From the NCBI RefSeq assembly GCF_026151205.1, contig NC_087080.1, positions 1,063,812 through 1,127,811 on the forward strand: a DNA stretch of 64,000 nt, given 5' to 3'. The translations under genes and the position numbers were made by a program. This document shows, piece by piece, positions 22,502-34,869 of this stretch (the first letter of the stretch is position 1; the number at the start of each line of letters is the position of its first letter). A model generated the notes under the pieces. The model had not been told where the DNA came from and did not search any database. It worked only from the letters and a program-made list of their open reading frames with translations. The stretch is from Bolinopsis microptera (Eukaryota > Ctenophora > Tentaculata > Lobata > Bolinopsidae).

Positions 22502-25500
22502 CTGGGGAGGATGAATTGGGTTAGGGTGAAGGGATGCCACTCAAATATAGACAAATCACTACATTGCAGGAACACGTCCTGGGGAGGGTGTAGTGGGTTA
22601 GGGTGAAGGGATACCACTCAAATATAGACAAATCACTACATTGCAGGAACACGTACTGGGAAAGATGTAGTGGGTTAGGGTGAAGGGATGCCACTCAAAT
22701 ATAGACAAATCACTACATTGCAGGAACACGTACTGGGGAAGATGTAGTGGGTTAGGGTGAAGGGATGCCACTCAAGTATAGACAAATCACTACATTGTAG
22801 GAACACGTACTGGGGAGGGTGTGGTGGGTTAGGGTGAAGGGATGCCACTCAAGTATAGACAAATCACTACATTGTAGGAACACGTACTGGGGAGGGTGTA
22901 GTGGGTTAGGGTGAAGGGATACCACTCAAATATAGACAACTCACTACATTGCAGGAACACGCACTGGGGATGATGTAGTGGGTTAGGGTGAAGGGATGCC
23001 ACTCAAATATAGACAAATCACTACATTGCAGAAAAACGTACTGGGGAGGGTGTAATGGGTTAGGGTGAAGGGATACCACTCAAATATAGACAACTCACTA
23101 CATTGCAAGAACACGTACTGGGGAGGGTGTAGTGGGTTAGGGTGAAGGGATACCACTCAAATATAGACAAATCACTACATTGCAGGAACACGTACTGGGG
23201 AGGGTGTAGTGGGTTAGGGTGAAGGGATACCACTCAAATATAGACAACTCACTACATTACAGGAACACGTACTGGGGAGGGTGTAGTGGGTTAGGGTGAA
23301 GGGATACCACTCAAATATAGACAACTCACTACATTGCAGGAACACGTACTGGGGAGGGTGTAGTGGGTTAGGGTGAAGGGATACCACTCAAATATAGACA
23401 AATCACTACATTGTAGGAACACGTACTGGGGAGGGTGTAGTGGGTTAGGGTGTAGGGATGCCACTCAAATATAGACAAATCACTACATTGCAGGAACACG
23501 TACTGGGGAGGGTGTAGTGGGTTAGGGTGAAGGGATACTACTCAAATATAGACAACTCACTACATTACAGGAATACCTACTGGGGAGGATGTAGTGGGTT
23601 AGGGTGAAGGGATACCACTCAAATATAGACAACTCACTACATTGCAGGAATACGTACTGGGGAGGATGTAGTGGGTTAGGGTGAAGGGATACCACTCAAA
23701 TATAGACAACTCACTACATTGCAGGAACACGTACTGGGGAGGGTGTAGTGGGTTAGGGTGAAGGGATACCACTCAAATATAGACAACTCACTACATTACA
23801 GGAATACGTACTGGGGAGGATGTAGTGGGTTAGGGTGAAGTGATACCACTCAAATATAGACAACTCACTACATTGCAGGAATACGTACTGGGGAGGGTGT
23901 AATGGGTTAGGGTGAAGGGATAACACTCAAATATAGACAACTCATTACATTGCAGGAACACGTACTGGGGAGGGTGTAGTGGGTTGGGGTGAAGGGATAC
24001 CACTCAAATATAGACAACTCACTACATTGCAGGAACACGTACTGGGGAGGGTGTAGTGGGTTAGGGTGAAGGGATGCCACTCAAATATAGACAACTCACT
24101 ACATTGCAGGAACACGTACTGGGGAGGATGTAGTGGGTTAGGGTGAAGGGATACCACTCAAATATAGACAACTCACTACATTGCAGGAACACGTACTGGG
24201 GAGGCTAAAGTGGGTTAGGTTGAAGGGATACCACTCAAATATAGACAACTCACTACATTGCAGGAACACGTACTGGGGAGGATATAGTGGGTTAGGGTGA
24301 AGGGATACCACTCAAATATAGACAACTCACTACATTGCAGGAACACGTACTGGGGAGTGGGGAGGGTGTAGTGGGTTGGGGTGAAGGGATGCCACTCAAA
24401 TATAGACAACTCACTACATTGCAGGAACACGTACTGGGGAGGATATAGTGGGTTAGGGTGAAGGGATACCACTCAAATATAGACAACTCACTACATTGCA
24501 GGAACACGTACTGGGGAGGGTGTAGTGGGTTAGGGTGAAGGGATGCCACTCAAATATAGACAACTCACTACATTGCAGGAACACGTACTGGGGAGGGTGT
24601 AGTGGGTTAGGGTGAAGGGATACCACTAAAATATAGACAACTCACTACATTGCAGGAACACGTACTGGGGAGGGTGTAGTGGGTTAGGGTTAGGGGATAC
24701 CACTCAAATATAGACAACTCACTACATTGCAGGAACACGTACTGGGGAGGGTGGAGTGGGTTAGGGTGAAGGGATGCCACTCAAATATAGACAACTCACT
24801 ACATTGCAGGAACACGTACTGGGGAGGGTGTAGTGGGTTAGCGTGAAGGGATACCACTCAAATATAGACAACTCGCTACATTGCAGGAACACATACTGGG
24901 GAGGGTGTAGTGGGTAAGGGTGAAGGGATACCACTCAAATATAGACAACTCACTACATTGCAGGAATACGTACTGGGGAGGGTGTAGTGGGTTAGGGTGA
25001 AGGGATACCACTCAAATATAGACAACTCACTACATTGCAGGAATACGTACTGGGGAGGGTGTAGTGGGTTAGGGTGAAGGGATACCACTCAAATATAGAC
25101 AACTCACTACATTGCAGGAATAAGTACTGGGGAGGGTGTAGTGGGTTAGGGTGAAGGGATACCACTCAAATATAGACAACTCACTACATTGCAGGAACAC
25201 GTACTGGGGAGGGTGTAGTGGGTTAGGGTTAAGGGATACCACTCAAATATAGACAACTCACTACATTGCAGGAACACGTACTGGGGAGGGTGTAGTGGGT
25301 TAGGGTGAAGGGATGCCACTCAAATATAGACAACTCACTACATTGCAGGAACACGAACTGGGGAGGGTGTAGTGGGTTAGGGTGAAGGGATACCACTCAA
25401 ATATAGACAACTCACTACATTGCAGGAACACGTACTTGGGAGGGTGTAGTGGGTTAGGGTGAAGGGATGCCACTCAAATATAGACAACTCACTTCATTGC

Positions 25501-28500
25501 AGGAACACGTACTGGGGAGGGTGTAGTGGGTTAGACTGAAAGGGATGCCACTCAAATATAGACAACTCACTACATTGCAGGAACACGTACTGGGGAGGGT
25601 GTAGTGGGTTAGGGTGAAGGGATACCACTCAAATATAGACAACTCACTACATTGCAGGAACACGTAATGGGGAGGGTGTAGTGGGTTAGGGTGAAGGGAT
25701 ACCACTCAAATATAGACAACTCACTACATTGCAGGAGCACGTACTGGGGAGGGTGTAGTGGGTTAGGGTGAAGGGATACCACTCAAATATAGACAACTCA
25801 CTACATTGCAGGAACACGTACTGGGGAGGGTGTAGTGGGTTAGGGTGAAGGGATACCATTCAAATATAGACAACTCACTACATTGCAGGAACACATACTG
25901 GGGAGGATGTAGTGGGTTAGGGTGAAGGGATACCACTCAAATATAGACAACTCACTACATTGCAGGAACACTTACTGGGGAGGATGAAGTGGGTTAGGGT
26001 GAAGGGATACCACTTAAATATAGACAACTCACTACATTGCAGGAACACGTACTGGGGAGGGTGTAGTGGGTTAGGGTGAAGGGATACCACTCAAATATAG
26101 ACAACTCACTACATTGCAGGAACACGTACTGGGGAGGGTGTAGTGGGTTAGGGTGACGGAATACCACTCAAATATAGACAACTCACTACATTGCAGGAAC
26201 ACGTACTGGGGAGGATGTAGTGGGTTAGGGTGAAGGGATGCCACTCAAATATAGACAACTCACTACATTGCAGGAACACGTACTGGGGAGGGTGTAGTGG
26301 GTAAGGGTGAAGGGATAACACTCAAATATAGACAACTCACTACATTGCAGGAACACGTACTGGGGAGGGTGTAGTGGGTTAGGGTGAAGGGATACCACTC
26401 AAATATAGACAACTCACTACATTGCAGGAACACGTACTGGGGAGGGTGTAGTGGGTTAGGGTGAAGGGATACCACTCAAATATAGACAACTCACTACATT
26501 GCAGGAACACGTACTGGGGAGGGTGTAGTGGGTAAGGGTGAAGGGATACCACTCAAATATAGACAACTCACTACATTGCAGGAACATGACTGGGGAGGGT
26601 GTAGTGGGTTAGGGTGAAGGGATGTCACTCAAATATAGACAACTCACTACATTGCAAGAACACGTACTGGGGAGGATGTAATGGGTTAGGGTGAAGGGAT
26701 GTCACTCAAATATAGACAACTCACTACATTGCAGGAACACGTACTGGGGAGGATGTAGTGGGTTAGGGTGAAGGGATGCCACTCAAATATAGACAACTCA
26801 CTACATTGCAGGAACACGTACTGGGGAGGGTGTAGTGGGTTAGGGTGAAGGGATACCACTCAAATATAGACAACTCACTACATTGCAAGAACACGTACTG
26901 GGGAGGATGTAGTGGGTTAGGGTGAAGGGATGCCACTCAAATATAGACAACTCACTACATTGCAGGAACACGTACTGGGGAGGATGTAGTGGGTTAGGGT
27001 GAAGGGATGCCACTCAAATATAGACAACTCACTACATTGCAAGAACACGTACTGGGGAGGATGTAGTGGGTTAGGGTGAAGGGATACCACTCAAATATAG
27101 ACAACTCACTACATTGCAAGAACACGTACTGGGGAGGGTGGAGTGGGTTAGGGTGAAGGGATACCACTCAAATATAGACAACTCACTACATTGCAGGAAC
27201 ACGTACTGGGGAGGGTGTAGTGGGTTAGGGTGAAGGGATGCCACTCAAATATAGACAACTCACTACATTGCAAGAACACGTACTGGGGAGGTTGTAGTGG
27301 GTTAGGGTGAAGGGATACCACTCAAATAAAGACAACTCACTACATTGCAGGAACACGTACTGGGGAGGATGTAGTGGGTTAGGGTGAAGGGATACCACTC
27401 AAATATAGACAACTCACTACATTGCAGGAACACGTACTGGGGAGGGTGTAGAGGGTTAGGGTGAAGGGATACCACTCAAATATAGACAACTCACTACATT
27501 GCAGGAACACGTACTGGGGAGGGTGTAGTGGGTTAGGGTGAAGGGATACCACTCAAATATAGACAACTCACTACATTGCAGGAACACGTACTGGGGAGGT
27601 TGTAGTGGGTTAGGGTGAAGGGATACCACTCAAATATAGACAAATCACTACATTGCAGGAACACGTACAGGGGAGGTTGTAGTGGGTTAGGGTGAAGGGA
27701 TCCACTCAAATATAGACAACTCACTACATTGCCGGAACACGTACTGGGGAGGGTGTAGTGGGTTAGGGTGAAGGGATACCACTCAAATATAGACAACTCA
27801 CTACATTGCAGGAACACGTACTGGGGAGGATATAGTGGGTTAGGGTGAAGGGATACCACTCAAATATAGACAACTCACTACATTGCAGGAACACGTTCTG
27901 GGGAGGGTGTAGTGGGTTAGGGTGAAGGGATGCCACTCAAATATAGACAACTCACTACATTGCAGGAACACGTACTGGGGAGGGTGTAGTGGGTTAGGCT
28001 GAAGGGATACCACTCAAATTTAGACAACTCACTACATTGCAGGAACACGTACTGCCACTGGGGAGGGTGTAGTGGGGTAGGGTGAAGGGATACCACTCAA
28101 ATATAGACAACTCACTACATTGCAGGAACACGTTCTGGGGAGGGTGTAGTGGGTAAGGGTGAAGGGATGCCACTCAAGTATAGACAAATCACTACATTGT
28201 AGGAACACGTACTGGGGAGGGTGTAGTGTGTTAGGGTGAAGGGATGCCACTCAAATATAGACAACTCACTACATTGCAGGAACACGTACTGGGGTGTAGT
28301 GGGTTAGGGTGAAGGGATACCACTCAAATATAGACAACTCACTACATTGCCAGACCACGTACTGGGGAGGTTGTAGTGGGTTAGGGTGAAGGGATACCAC
28401 TCAAATATAGACAACTCACTACATTGCAGGAACACGTACTGGGGAGGATGTAGTGGGTTAGGGTGAAGGGATACCACTCAAATATAGACAACTCACTACA

Positions 28501-30259
28501 TTGCAGGAACACGTACTGGGGAGGGTGTAGAGGGTTAGGGTGAAGGGATACCACTCAAATATAGACAACTCACTACATTGCAGGAACACGTACTGGGGAG
28601 GGTGTAGTGGGTTAGGGTGAAGGGATACCACTCAAATATAGACAACTCACTACATTGCAGGAACACGTACTGGGGAGGGTGTAGTGGGTTAGGGTGAAGG
28701 GATACCACTCAAATATAGACAACTCACTACATTGCAGGAACACGTACTGGGGAGGATGTAGTGGGTTAGGGTGAAGGGATACCACTCAAATATAGACAAA
28801 TCACTACATTGCAGGAACACGTACTGGGGAGGGTGTAGTGGGTTAGGGTGAAGGGATGCCACTCAAATATAGACAACTCACTACATTGCAGGAACACGTA
28901 CTGGGGAGGGTGTAGTGGGTTAGGGTGAAGGGATGCCACTCAAATGTAGACAACTCACTACATTGCAGGAACACGTACTGGGGAGGGTGTAGTGGGTTAG
29001 GGTGAAGGGATGCCACTCAAATATAGACAACTCACTACATTGCAGGAACACTTACTGGGGAGGATGTAGTGGGTTATGGTGAAGGAATACCACTCAAATA
29101 TAGACAACTCACTACATTGCAGGAACACGTACTGGGGAGGATGTAGTGGGTTAGGGTGAAGGGATACCAATCAAATATAGACAACTCACTACATTGCAGG
29201 AACACGTACTGGGAAGGATGTAGTGGGTTAGGGTGAAGGGATACCACTCAAATATAGACAACTCACTACATTGCAGGAACACGTACTGGGGAGGGTGTAG
29301 TGGGTTAGGGTGAAGGGATACCACTCAAATATAGACAACTCACTACATTGCAGGAACACGTACTGGGGTGTAGTGGGTTAGGGTGAAGGGATGCCACTCA
29401 AATATAGACAACTCACTACATTGCAGGAACACGTACTGGGGAGGGTGGAGTGGGTTAGGGTGAAGGGATACCACTCAAATATAGACAACTCACTACATTG
29501 CAGGAACACGTACTGGGGAGGATGTAGTGGGTTAGGGTGAAGGGATGCCACTCAAATATAGACAACTCGCTACATTGCAGGAACACGTACTGGGGAGGTT
29601 GTATTGGGTTAGGGTGAAGGGATACCACTCAAATATAGACAACTCACTACATTGCCGGAACACGTACTGGTGAGGGTGTAGTGGGTTAGGGTGAAGGGAT
29701 GCCACTCAAATATAGACAACTCACTACATTGCAGGAACACGTACTGGGGAGGATGTAGTGAGTTAGGGTGAAGGGATGCCACTCAAATATAGACAACTCA
29801 CTACATTGCAGGAACACGTACCGGGGAGGGTGTAGTGGGTTAGGGTGAAGGGATACCACTCAAATATAGACAACTCACTACATTGCAGGAACACTTACTG
29901 GGGAGGGTGTAGTGGGTTAGGGTGAAGGGATACCACTCAAATATAGACAAATCACTACATTGCAGGAACACGTACTGGGGAGGGTGTAGTGGGGTAGGGT
30001 GAAGGGATACCACTCAAATATAGACAACTCACTACATTGCAGGAACACGTACTGGGGAGGATGTAGTGGGTTAGGGTGAAGGGATACCACTCAAATATAG
30101 ACAACTCACTACATTGCAGGAACACGTACTGGGGAGGTTGTAGTGGGTTAGGGTGAAGGGATACCACTCAAATATAGACAACTCACTACTTTGCAGGAAC
30201 ACGTACTGACTACTGGGGAGGGTGTAGTGGGTTAGGGTGAAGGGATACCACTCAAATAT
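22445..30259. repeat. 77-bp minisatellite derived from the NADPH oxidase intron/exon boundary (main block, ~101 copies)
   Basis: Each unit on the minus strand is 18 nt of intron end (CCACTACACCCTCCCCAG) plus the first 59 nt of the FAD exon ([20 protein letters not shown]). The 18 + 59 = 77 count is exact. Units are 90-99% alike. Recurrent variants (GATACC/GATGCC, GACAACTC/GACAAATC, GGAGGATG/GGAGGGTG) are mixed along the array. Since 77 is not a multiple of 3, each added unit shifts the frame, and the shifted frames soon meet TAA or TAG. Every unit keeps an AG acceptor and pyrimidine tract. Confidence 0.95.
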
Positions 30260-30340
30260 TACCTGAGGACCCCAGGCTATTATGTTCATTAACATAAATA
30301 AAGATTTGGCGGAATGACAGGCTGAGCGCGGCCCAGTAAC
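30260..30340. mobile_element. ~81-bp miniature element with 8-bp target duplication
   Basis: It begins TACCTGAGGACCCCAGGC and ends GCGGCCCAGTAAC, and is flanked on both sides by TCAAATAT, a word that occurs once per minisatellite unit. A second copy in opposite orientation lies at 51050-51123. The termini are only loosely inverted (TACCTG/CCAGTA). Far too short to code for anything. Confidence 0.8.
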
Positions 30341-30349
30341 TCAAATATA

Positions 30350-31177
30350 CCTTATCGGACCTTATTTGGACGGACATTACATGAACGGACATAATTATGA
30401 ACGGACATTAATATGAACGCTCGAAGGCATTCAAAACCATCAAAAATCCGAATTTTTTTCAATTTTTTGACGTTTTTTTAATTTCAGCAGTTTTTTAAGC
30501 AGTCATTAAGCAGTAAAAATGTTAAAATATGTGTACATGATCAGTGTCTAATATCACATATCATCTTCATCAAATGAGTTTTCGTGCATGAAATAGTCCA
30601 TGCTTAAACAAGCATCAGTGATTTCTAGCTTTATGGAAACCTTTTTTATCAAACTACCCGGTCCTGCATTTCAGCGTTAACTTTTACAAGCCATTCGGCG
30701 TGAAGTGGTTTTATCTTAGACAACTTTAGGTTAACCTTAACATCACGTGGAGCTTTCCTAGCACTGTTTCATTACCTCCCCTCAGTAATATGAACTATAA
30801 CAACGTCGGACAATGTCCTTGGCAACACGATTTACCGTAATATCTAGAGGCTGGAACAAGTTTGTTATGTTGGCGGGAACTAGCTCATGAACTATGTTGT
30901 TGAGTGCCATAATTTCGTTGACTTTTTAGAGTAGAGTTTTCTGTGCCTCCGGCAGACCAAGGAGAACCTTTCCGTCGTTAACTTACGGCACAATAAAGTT
31001 CTCATAGTTGTCATATTCTGGACAAAAAGTTCGAAATGGAAAAATTTTTGAAAAAATTTCAACGGACTTTAACTTGGACGGACATTAATTGAACGGACTT
31101 TATTAGAACGGACATTAAGATGAACGCTAGGGCCTCCAGCGTTCAAGTAATGTCCGTCCAAATAAGGTCCGATAAGG
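30350..31177. mobile_element. 828-bp TIR element with TA target duplication, inserted in the minisatellite
   Basis: CCTTATCGGACCTTATTTGG at 30350 is mirrored by CCAAATAAGGTCCGATAAGG ending at 31177. The TIR continues for about 35 bp, and sub-terminal GAACGGACATTA words repeat near both ends. TA stands on each side, and the interrupted word (AAATA-TA-GACAAC) is intact in neighbouring units. No transposase frame. TA duplication and length fit a nonautonomous Tc1/mariner-type element. Confidence 0.85.
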
Positions 31178-31178
31178 T

Positions 31179-31772
31179 AGACAACTCACTACATTGCAGG
31201 AACACGTATTGGGGAGAATGTAGTGGGTTAGGGTGAAGGGATACCACTCTAATATAGACAAATCACTACATTGCAGGAACACGTACTGGGGAGGGTGTAG
31301 TGGGTTAGGGTGAAGGGATACCACTCAAATATAGACAAATCACTACATTGCAGGAACACGTATTGGGGAGAATGTAGTGGGTTAGGGTGAAGGGATACCA
31401 CTCAAATATAGACAAATCACTACATTGCAGGAACACGTACTGGGGAGGGTGTAGTGGGTTAGGGTGAAGGGATACCACTCAAATATAGACAAATCACTAC
31501 ATTGCAGGAACACGTACTGCCACTGGGGAGGGTGTAGTGGGTTAGGGTGAAGGGATACCACTCAAATATAGACAAATCACTACATTGCAGGAACACGTAC
31601 TGGGGAGGGTGTAGTGGGGTAGGGTGAAGGGATGCCACTCAAATATAGACAACTCACTACATTGCAGGAACACGTACTGGGGAGGATGTAGTGGGTTAGG
31701 GTGAAGGGATGCCACTCAAATATAGACAAATCACTACATTGCAGGAACACGTACTGGGGAGGATGTAGTGGG
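31179..31772. repeat. 77-bp minisatellite, second block (~8 copies)
   Basis: Continuation of the NADPH oxidase-derived array on the far side of the two inserted elements. It ends at GGG/TTTTTATTTTTATTTT, which on the minus strand is the native intron running into its CCCACTAC..CAG acceptor. Confidence 0.93.
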
Positions 31773-31980
31773 TTTTTATTTTTATTTTTATCGAGAGGAC
31801 TGATATTGAGATGACTTGGCAGTAGTTTAGAAACTGTTAAAATAGCTTTAATAACTTGGATTGAGTATTAATCATTTATTCTGTATGAACTATAACCATA
31901 TTAACATGAATTAACTATAGATGTGACTAGTAGATTCTTCACCACTATCACTACGTGTCATGTTGTGCTGTATTTCTCAC

Positions 31981-32145
31981 CTGGCCAGCATGCTGTTTCC
32001 AGCCCTTCTTCCTCATCCTTAGTTCCAGACAAGGTCCAGGATGCTCAATAACCTTGTACAAAACCGCCGGGTTGAACCGCCTTGACCACCGTACAATCCG
32101 GTCAATAGTGTAGATTATCAGGGGCACTCCGACCCACCAATACGA
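31981..32145 (-). pseudogene. NADPH oxidase exon: last transmembrane helix and start of the FAD domain
   Basis: A 165-nt exon (acceptor CTTCAG, donor CAG/GTGAGA, phase 0 both ends) reads SYWWVGVPLIIYTIDRIVRW, then AVLYKVIEHPGPCLELRMRK and KGWKQHAGQ. It matches the NOX pattern of a transmembrane helix, an Arg-rich turn, 'V..HP...LEL.M.KKGF....GQ'. The next exon would begin YVFLQC, which is what each 77-bp unit encodes. NOX enzymes pass electrons from NADPH via FAD and haem to oxygen. The exon itself is undamaged, but its neighbours carry lesions, so I label the locus a probable pseudogene. Confidence 0.85.
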
Positions 32146-32353
32146 CTGAAGATTTAATGTAAGAGAAGAATAAAGTTTTCTGCGGAGAAAATATACAACA
32201 GTAATCTCATTACAGCATCTTTAAAATACTTAAATGCGACAAGGACCAATAATTGGTGAAATGAGGAACAATCGAAAAATTATCAGACACACCAGTCATT
32301 GAGTCACGACGAGACTAATATTTCCAAAAGAGCCAGACCACAGTTAAACAAAC

Positions 32354-32506
32354 CTTGGAGTAGTTGACATAGCCAGGACCCTTAAAAGTTAGATCTTTAC
32401 AGATGGTGGTCCCCGGAAGACACTATTTTGTCGTAAGTGTCACAGACACCACTTCTTGTCCTCCCCAATCATACACTCTGGTCCTTGCAGTGATTTTACC
32501 ATCTGA
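32354..32506 (-). pseudogene. Probable NADPH oxidase exon (extracellular loop) with an in-frame TAG
   Basis: 153 nt between acceptor TTCAG and donor AAG/GTTTGT, phase 0 at both ends, so it can join the next exon as LTFKGPGYVNYSK-SYWWVG. Codon 28 of 51 is TAG. The rest is open (SDGKITARTRVYDWGGQ and CLPGTTICKDLTF). The loop before the last helix is poorly conserved in NOX proteins, so the assignment rests on position and phase. The nonsense codon adds to the case for a dead gene. Confidence 0.45.
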
Positions 32507-32529
32507 CTGAATATAAAAATCAATAAAAT

Positions 32530-32998
32530 TATGTAGGTATTGTGTGATGAAGTGTGCTTGTAGTCACAGTTCTAATTATATAGGTATTGTGTGATGAAGT
32601 GTGCTTGTAATCACAGTTCTAATTATGTAGGTATTGTGTGATGAAGTGTGCTTGTAATCACAGTTCTTATTATGTAGGTATTGTGTGATGAAGTGTGCTT
32701 GTAGTCACAGTTCTAATTATGTAGGTATTGTGTGATGAAGTGTGCTTGTAGTCACAGCTCTAATTATGTAGGTTTTGTGTGATGAAGTGTGCTTGTAGTC
32801 ACAGCTCTAATTATGTAGGTATTGTGTGATGAAGTGTGCTTGTAATCACAGTTCTAATTATGTAGGTATTGTGTGATGAAGTGTGCTTGTTATCACAGTT
32901 CTAATTATGTAGGTATTGTGTGATGAAGTGTGCTTGTAATCACAGTTCTAATTATGTAGGTATTGTGTGATGAAGTGTGCTTGTAGTCACAGCTCTAA
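32530..32998. repeat. 47-bp minisatellite, ~10 copies
   Basis: Unit TATGTAGGTATTGTGTGATG plus AAGTGTGCTTGTARTCACAG plus TTCTAAT. It lies just beyond the acceptor of the candidate NADPH oxidase exon at 32354-32506, inside its upstream intron. Copies are very uniform. Direct contiguous repeats with no spacers, so not a CRISPR. Confidence 0.92.
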
Positions 32999-33660
32999 CC
33001 TGAAGCCTTAGTATTATCAAGTTTCAAAAGTAAATAAGGTCACCACTGTACTTTAAATAATAAAGTGCATTTCCCATACAATGTAAGATAATGGTCATTT
33101 TAATGCACTAATACCTTTAGAATTGAATAATTATAATAATGGATAAGGAGAGTCAACACAATGCAAAATATTAAATAAATATTAGTACTGCGCAGGGTGA
33201 ACATCATATTATAGGTTAGGAAACATTATAATATATCATAATTATTGACACAGCTACATCAATTAATAATATCATTGTTTCATCGGGCACCCTGAAACAA
33301 TAAGGGTTTATACTCCCATGCGCCTATTACCCTTTTCTATTTTACCAAATTATCCAGGTTGTTGGTAACTCAACTATATTTACTTTGTCAATTTTAGTGT
33401 CGCTGTACCAATGTCATATGTTACAATATCACATGTTACAACAACTGGGTAACCGAGGGTGTGACACCCTGTTACAGCTACACCCCTCGTGACAATTGTA
33501 AAAAACGATGGTTCTTGTTGGTTCTCGTTGCCCGATAGGTTCCTCAAACTCGAAACATCCATTATTCTGACTAGCGCGACATTACTGCATGTGAGAGGGT
33601 AACCGACCCTCAAATAGCCCTGGTCAACTCGCAGTCAATCATTAGCTTTTTACACATTCG
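32999..33660. other. Spacer, no gene recognised
   Basis: A 77-codon minus-strand frame at 33380-33613 has no resemblance I recognise. Otherwise AT-rich. Confidence 0.4.
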
Positions 33661-33681
33661 TTGAACTTGAAGAACAAGACG

Positions 33682-34863
33682 ATGAAAGCCTCGCTGGTTT
33701 TCATTTGCGTGGTAACAGGATGTGTTGCTGCAGCAGCCGCAGAAGATCAAGAACTGACGTTGAGAAAGAGAGTTAAGGGGATAAAACGCCTGGTGAAGAC
33801 TCTGGCTAACCACACTTTCCCTACTTGTGATCTTATCCTCTTTGCTGAGTTGGCAGATTACTAAACCGCTGGAGAGAAATGTAGGACGTTCAACCTAGCA
33901 GCCACAAGCTGAGAAGAGGGTAATCTAGCGACCGTCAACGATAAGGAAAAGAACGACTACCTGAGGATGCTTTTGAACATTGCACTTCCAAAAGATGATC
34001 AAGACCTTTACAAATATTCAGCCTCGCGCAGGGTATGGACCGGGTTGAGAAAGACAAAGAACACTAATGCGAAACACATTAAAAGGATTAAGAATAGGGC
34101 TCCATACAAGCCTGAGGATTGGTCCTGGCACGATGATACTCACCCCGAAGATTGGCACAACTGGCACAGAGGACAGCCGGATCAGAGACCACTGAAGAAG
34201 GGCGAGAAAAGTGACGTGGGAGGAGAGGAGCTCGGGGCGACCTGTGAAGAAAAAACGTGTCGGAAGAATCAAATGAGAATGAGCAACGATGGAAGATGGG
34301 ACGATGCATATGCATTCGAGGAACACCCGTACGCCTGTGATTGCCGTGGCAGATTCATCTGCTCTGCGGAGAAGATGAAGTGGGATGACGCCAAGAAAGC
34401 ATGCGAAGCAGCAGGCTTGACATTAGCTTCTGTAAAATCTCCGGAAGAAACAGAAGAACTACTGCAAGCGCTTGAATACTTTTTGGGTGCTTCCAAATTC
34501 GCACCTTGCAAAGGTATATTCGGACACAAAACATTAAAAGGAGGAAAGGTAAACCCGGCACTGCTGGTAACTAAAGAACAGGAAGACAATTGTTCCGTTG
34601 TAACAGGAAGATGGGACCCTCAACATTGGGCTTGGATAGGTGGAAATGATAAATGGGGTGAGGGATCGGAGGGTCACTTTAAATGGTTAGACGGCAGTGA
34701 TGTTGAGTATGAAGGCTTCCCGTGGATTACAAAAGCAGGGGGTGATAACGGAGAAAGTAAAGGAGGAGGCCAGAACAGCTTGAGCATTTCCAAATGGGGC
34801 GAATTTGACGACGAGTTTGGCAAAGTAAAGCGACCATTTGTATGCGAGTGTCCCCGTGGATAA
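33682..34863 (+). pseudogene. Intronless double C-type-lectin-domain protein with two in-frame stops
   Basis: An ATG at 33682 gives a clear signal peptide (MKASLVFICVVTGCVAAAAA). The same frame runs to TAA at 34861 through two C-type lectin domains, broken only by TAA at 33862 and TGA at 33910. Domain 1 has CRTFNLAATS, EEGNLATVND, VWTGLRK and a closing YACDC. Domain 2 has FICSAEKMKWDDAKKACEAA, WAWIGGND, FKWLDGSD and a closing RPFVCEC. Such domains usually bind sugars in secreted defence or adhesion proteins. Each stop could come from one base change (Lys-type AAA to TAA; the usual Trp TGG to TGA). The absence of introns suggests a retrocopy. Readthrough or an allele-specific null are alternatives. 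Confidence 0.8.
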
Positions 34864-34869
34864 TAACAA

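Noticed and set aside
22445-31772. Many minus-strand open frames of 60-108 codons in the 77-bp array
   Set aside because: They are the periodic reading of the NOX-derived unit through two frames, not separate genes.
22445-31772. GGGTTAGGGTG words as telomeric repeat
   Set aside because: TTAGGG occurs once per 77-bp unit as part of the exon reading (CCCTAACCC on minus), not as a hexamer array.
32530-32998. Regular 47-bp repeats as a CRISPR array
   Set aside because: Head-to-tail copies with no spacers in an animal-type genome; an ordinary minisatellite.
33380-33613. 77-codon minus-strand frame as an upstream NOX exon
   Set aside because: No resemblance to NOX helices or haem histidines and no clear splice ends.
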